Program-made: the position numbers and the translations under genes
The notes under the pieces: generated by a model
Told to the model about the DNA's origin: nothing
Database searches by the model: none
What the model saw: only the letters and a program-made list of their open reading frames with translations
Origin: Acidobacteriota bacterium
GTDB lineage: Bacteria; Acidobacteriota; Thermoanaerobaculia; Multivoradales; J023
Assembly (NCBI GenBank): GCA_029263395.1
Contig: JAJCXO010000221.1
Coordinates: forward strand, 124,001-188,000
Length of the DNA: 64,000 nt
Direction: 5' to 3'
Shown here: one piece after another, positions 61,554 to 64,000 of the stretch
Numbering within the stretch: the stretch's first letter is position 1
Layout of the letters: the number at the start of each line of letters is the position of its first letter

Positions 61554-63052
61554 TGGACCTCCATCAATTGTTGGGCGGCCTCCCCGGGGCACGATTGCCG
61601 GCGGAGAGTCCCGACGTCACCAGCATCCACCACGACTCACGCCAGATCGATCCGGGTAGTCTCTACGTCGCGATCGTCGGAGAACGTTTCGATGGTCGGT
61701 CTTTCGCCGCCGAGGCTGCGGATCGAGGTGCAGTGGCGGTGATCGGGCCAGGCCCGGTACCGCAAGGCGTTGATCTACCGTGGGTAGAAGTTGCTGAGCC
61801 ACGGCTGCTGCTCGGGCCGCTGGCGGCGCGCCTTTATGGCAATCCGCATGAGCATCTGACCATGGTCGGGATCACCGGTACCAACGGCAAGTCGACCGTA
61901 ACGGCCATCCTAGCAAGCCTGCTCCAAGCAGCTGGCCATCCGGCGGGCACCCTTGGCACGCTCGGTCGCCATTTTGGCAAGATCGACTACGCTCCGGGGC
62001 GCACAACCCCCGAGGCGGATGATGTCTTCCGTACCTTGGAGGAGATGCGTGCCGATGGCGCTCGAGCAGCGGTGATGGAGGTCTCGTCTCACGCCTTGGA
62101 AATGGGCCGGGTGTCCGGAGCGCGCTACGACGTTGCGGTATTCACCAACCTGACCCGCGACCATCTCGACTTCCATGGTGATCTGGAATCGTATTTCGCC
62201 GCTAAGTGTAGATTGTTCGATCAACTCAAACCTGGCGGTCGATCGGTCATCTCCCTTGGCGACGAGTATGGCCGCAGGCTGGCAGCGCGTCTCGACGACC
62301 CGATGACCTTCGGAACGGGCGGCAAGGTTGCGGTCGATGACGTCGAGCTCGACTTCGCCGGTATTCGCGGCACGATGGTCACGCCGCGTGGCAAGTTGCG
62401 GTTCGAATCTAGGCTGATCGGTCGTTACAATCTCGAGAATCTGTTGGCGGCAGTAGCGGCAGCGGAGGCCCTGGAGCTTCCGCATGCGGCAGTCGCCGCC
62501 GGGATTGCCGCCCGAGGTCCGGTGCCCGGCCGGCTTGAGTCGGTGGATGCAGGTCAACCGTTCCCGGTGTTGATCGATTTCGCCCATACTCCCGCTGCCT
62601 TGGAAGCAACGCTACGCTCGGTCCGAGAGTTGACGGATCGCGATGTTGTGCTCGTCTTCGGCTGTGGCGGCGGCAAGGATGCAGGCAAGCGACCCATGAT
62701 GGGTAAGATCGCTGGCGAGCTGGCGGCACTGGTTGTGGTCACTTCCGACAATCCTCGGACTGAAGATCCGCAGGCGATTATGCTCGAGGTCGAGAAGGGC
62801 CTGCGTGCCAGCGGCGCGACCGAGTACCGGATGGTGCCAGATCGACGCGAGGCCATTCGCCGCGCTGCTGCAGTGGGGGCCAATGGCAACTGGGTCGTAT
62901 TGGTGGCGGGGCGAGGCCACGAGGAATTCCAGCTGGTCGGCCACCAGAGGATCCCGCTCAGTGACCGAGCCGAGCTCGTAGCAGCCCTAACGAAGACCTG
63001 GGGTGACGGCCAAGGCTCGGCAGCAAACACTGTGGAGGCTCGCCGTGGTTGA
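61550..63052 (+). CDS. murE: UDP-N-acetylmuramyl-tripeptide synthetase MurE
   Basis: A 500-residue Mur ligase adding the third amino acid of the peptidoglycan stem. ATP-binding GITGTNGKST (about 107-116), carbamylated-Lys region, and SDNPRTEDP: the DNPR motif is typical of meso-diaminopimelate-adding enzymes, not lysine-adding ones. Start GTG at 61550 or ATG at 61553; both overlap the ftsI stop. Confidence 0.96.
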   Translation: MMDLHQLLGGLPGARLPAESPDVTSIHHDSRQIDPGSLYVAIVGERFDGRSFAAEAADRGAVAVIGPGPVPQGVDLPWVEVAEPRLLLGPLAARLYGNPHEHLTMVGITGTNGKSTVTAILASLLQAAGHPAGTLGTLGRHFGKIDYAPGRTTPEADDVFRTLEEMRADGARAAVMEVSSHALEMGRVSGARYDVAVFTNLTRDHLDFHGDLESYFAAKCRLFDQLKPGGRSVISLGDEYGRRLAARLDDPMTFGTGGKVAVDDVELDFAGIRGTMVTPRGKLRFESRLIGRYNLENLLAAVAAAEALELPHAAVAAGIAARGPVPGRLESVDAGQPFPVLIDFAHTPAALEATLRSVRELTDRDVVLVFGCGGGKDAGKRPMMGKIAGELAALVVVTSDNPRTEDPQAIMLEVEKGLRASGATEYRMVPDRREAIRRAAAVGANGNWVVLVAGRGHEEFQLVGHQRIPLSDRAELVAALTKTWGDGQGSAANTVEARRG

Positions 63053-64000
63053 GCGCAACGCCAGCGTTGCTGCCGAGGCGATGGGCGGCGAGGTATTCGC
63101 TGGTGATCCAGCAACGTTGTGGAGTGGTGCGGCGATCGACACCCGTCGCATCGGTGGTGGCGAGATCTTCTTCGCCCTGCCCGGCGAACGCACGGACGGC
63201 CATGCCTTTCTATCTCAGGCGATCGCTGCCGGCGCCGCCGTCGTGGTCGTCCACCGCGACTCGACACTGGCCGATGCCGGCAGCGCCGCCTGGATCCGGG
63301 TTGACGATACTTATCGCGGATTACATGCGTTGACCCGTGCGGTGCGCGCCCAGGTGCCCGAGCGACTCGTGGCCATCACCGGTTCGGCCGGTAAGACCAC
63401 CACCAAAGAGATCCTGGCGGCGATGCTCAGGCGCCGTTTCCGCACCGAGCGCAGCCCAGGCAACCTGAACAACCTCTACGGCTTTCCCCTGTCGCTGTTG
63501 AATATCCAAGACGGCTGCGAATGGATGGTCGCCGAGATGGGGATGTCGACCCCTGGTGAGCTTCGTCAGGTCAGCCAATTGGGCGCCCCGGATGCCGCGG
63601 TTTTTACCAACGTGCGTCCGGCCCATCTCGAGAACTTTCGTCATCTGCGGGATATCGCCGACGCTAAATCGGAATTGCTCGCCGGTCTCGCAGAGGGTGG
63701 CTTGGTGGTCGCTAATGCCGACGACCCCGAAGTAATGTACCTCGTCGAGAGGCACCGAGAGCGAGCGGCAGGTCATCAACAAGCTCCCGAGCAACGGGCC
63801 GAAGGAACGCCCAGCACACGTTATGTGACCTACGGTACCGCCTCGGCGGCCGATGTCACCGCGAACTCGGTGCAGGCGTTGTCCGGTGAACGGCCCGGTA
63901 GTCGTTTCGAGCTGACGGTTACAGACCCCGAGACCTCCAAAGCAGCTTCGGTCAACGTTGACCTGCCGCTTCATGGCACCTACAACGTCGAGAATTGTCT
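63045..64000 (+). CDS. murF: UDP-MurNAc-tripeptide D-Ala-D-Ala ligase MurF (partial)
   Basis: The first 318 residues of MurF, which adds D-Ala-D-Ala to complete the peptidoglycan precursor. GTG start after GGAGG, overlapping murE by 8 bp. Visible are IDTRRIGGGEIFFALPGERTDGHAFL, the ATP loop ITGSAGKTTTKEI, RSPGNLNNLYGFPLSLL and EMGMSTPGELRQ. The frame continues past the window end. Confidence 0.95.
   Translation, partial: MVERNASVAAEAMGGEVFAGDPATLWSGAAIDTRRIGGGEIFFALPGERTDGHAFLSQAIAAGAAVVVVHRDSTLADAGSAAWIRVDDTYRGLHALTRAVRAQVPERLVAITGSAGKTTTKEILAAMLRRRFRTERSPGNLNNLYGFPLSLLNIQDGCEWMVAEMGMSTPGELRQVSQLGAPDAAVFTNVRPAHLENFRHLRDIADAKSELLAGLAEGGLVVANADDPEVMYLVERHRERAAGHQQAPEQRAEGTPSTRYVTYGTASAADVTANSVQALSGERPGSRFELTVTDPETSKAASVNVDLPLHGTYNVENC

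Overview
The window looks like chromosomal DNA of a GC-rich, free-living Gram-negative-type bacterium, most probably Acidobacteriota (Thermoanaerobaculia-like). This is an inference from gene content: a propeller-type hybrid histidine kinase, a secreted protein ending in a DGFESG...W tag, a VWA periplasmic protein, FecR/zinc-finger anti-sigma regulation, and a MurE with a meso-DAP-type DNPR motif. No 16S rRNA gene is present to confirm it.

Region 1 (1-4.3 kb, minus strand) holds an ECF sigma factor, a large fused anti-sigma/FecR protein and a sugar-nucleotide transferase. Region 2 (4.66-16.6 kb, plus strand) is the highlight: one long, tightly overlapping gas-vesicle operon. It starts with a photoactive-yellow-protein-like PAS domain fused to a V4R domain, a degenerate receiver/DUF4388 protein and a second V4R-like protein. 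These are followed by a ParA ATPase with a small candidate partner, GvpH, a CDC48-type double AAA ATPase, GvpF/L, GvpA, a GvpC-like coiled coil carrying a helix-hairpin-helix tail, GvpN, a small coiled coil, a second GvpF/L, GvpG, GvpJ, GvpK and a second GvpJ-like protein. The layout suggests sensing, assembly and intracellular positioning encoded together.

Region 3 (16.7-34.5 kb) is accessory: an MBL hydrolase, a short dyad-repeat array, a LysE exporter, a class III CoA-transferase, a VWA protein, two toxin-antitoxin modules, a cysteine-rich secreted peptide, the giant hybrid kinase, an AraC regulator, an SRPBCC protein, a tagged secreted protein, a broken VOC/amine-oxidase locus and a trypsin-like protease.

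Region 4 (34.5-49.3 kb) has a PadR-regulated ABC-transporter/hydrolase operon with a clear 22-bp operator, XRE and FHA proteins, a secreted PIG-L deacetylase, an iron/thiamine/phosphonate-type ABC importer operon and an MFS transporter. A bidirectional terminator and an initiator tRNA follow.

Region 5 (49.7-64 kb) is core housekeeping: enolase, FtsB-like, Mfd, two SurA-type peptidyl-prolyl isomerases, then the division and cell-wall cluster mraZ-rsmH-ftsL-ftsI-murE-murF (murF runs off the end), preceded by MraZ-box-like repeats.
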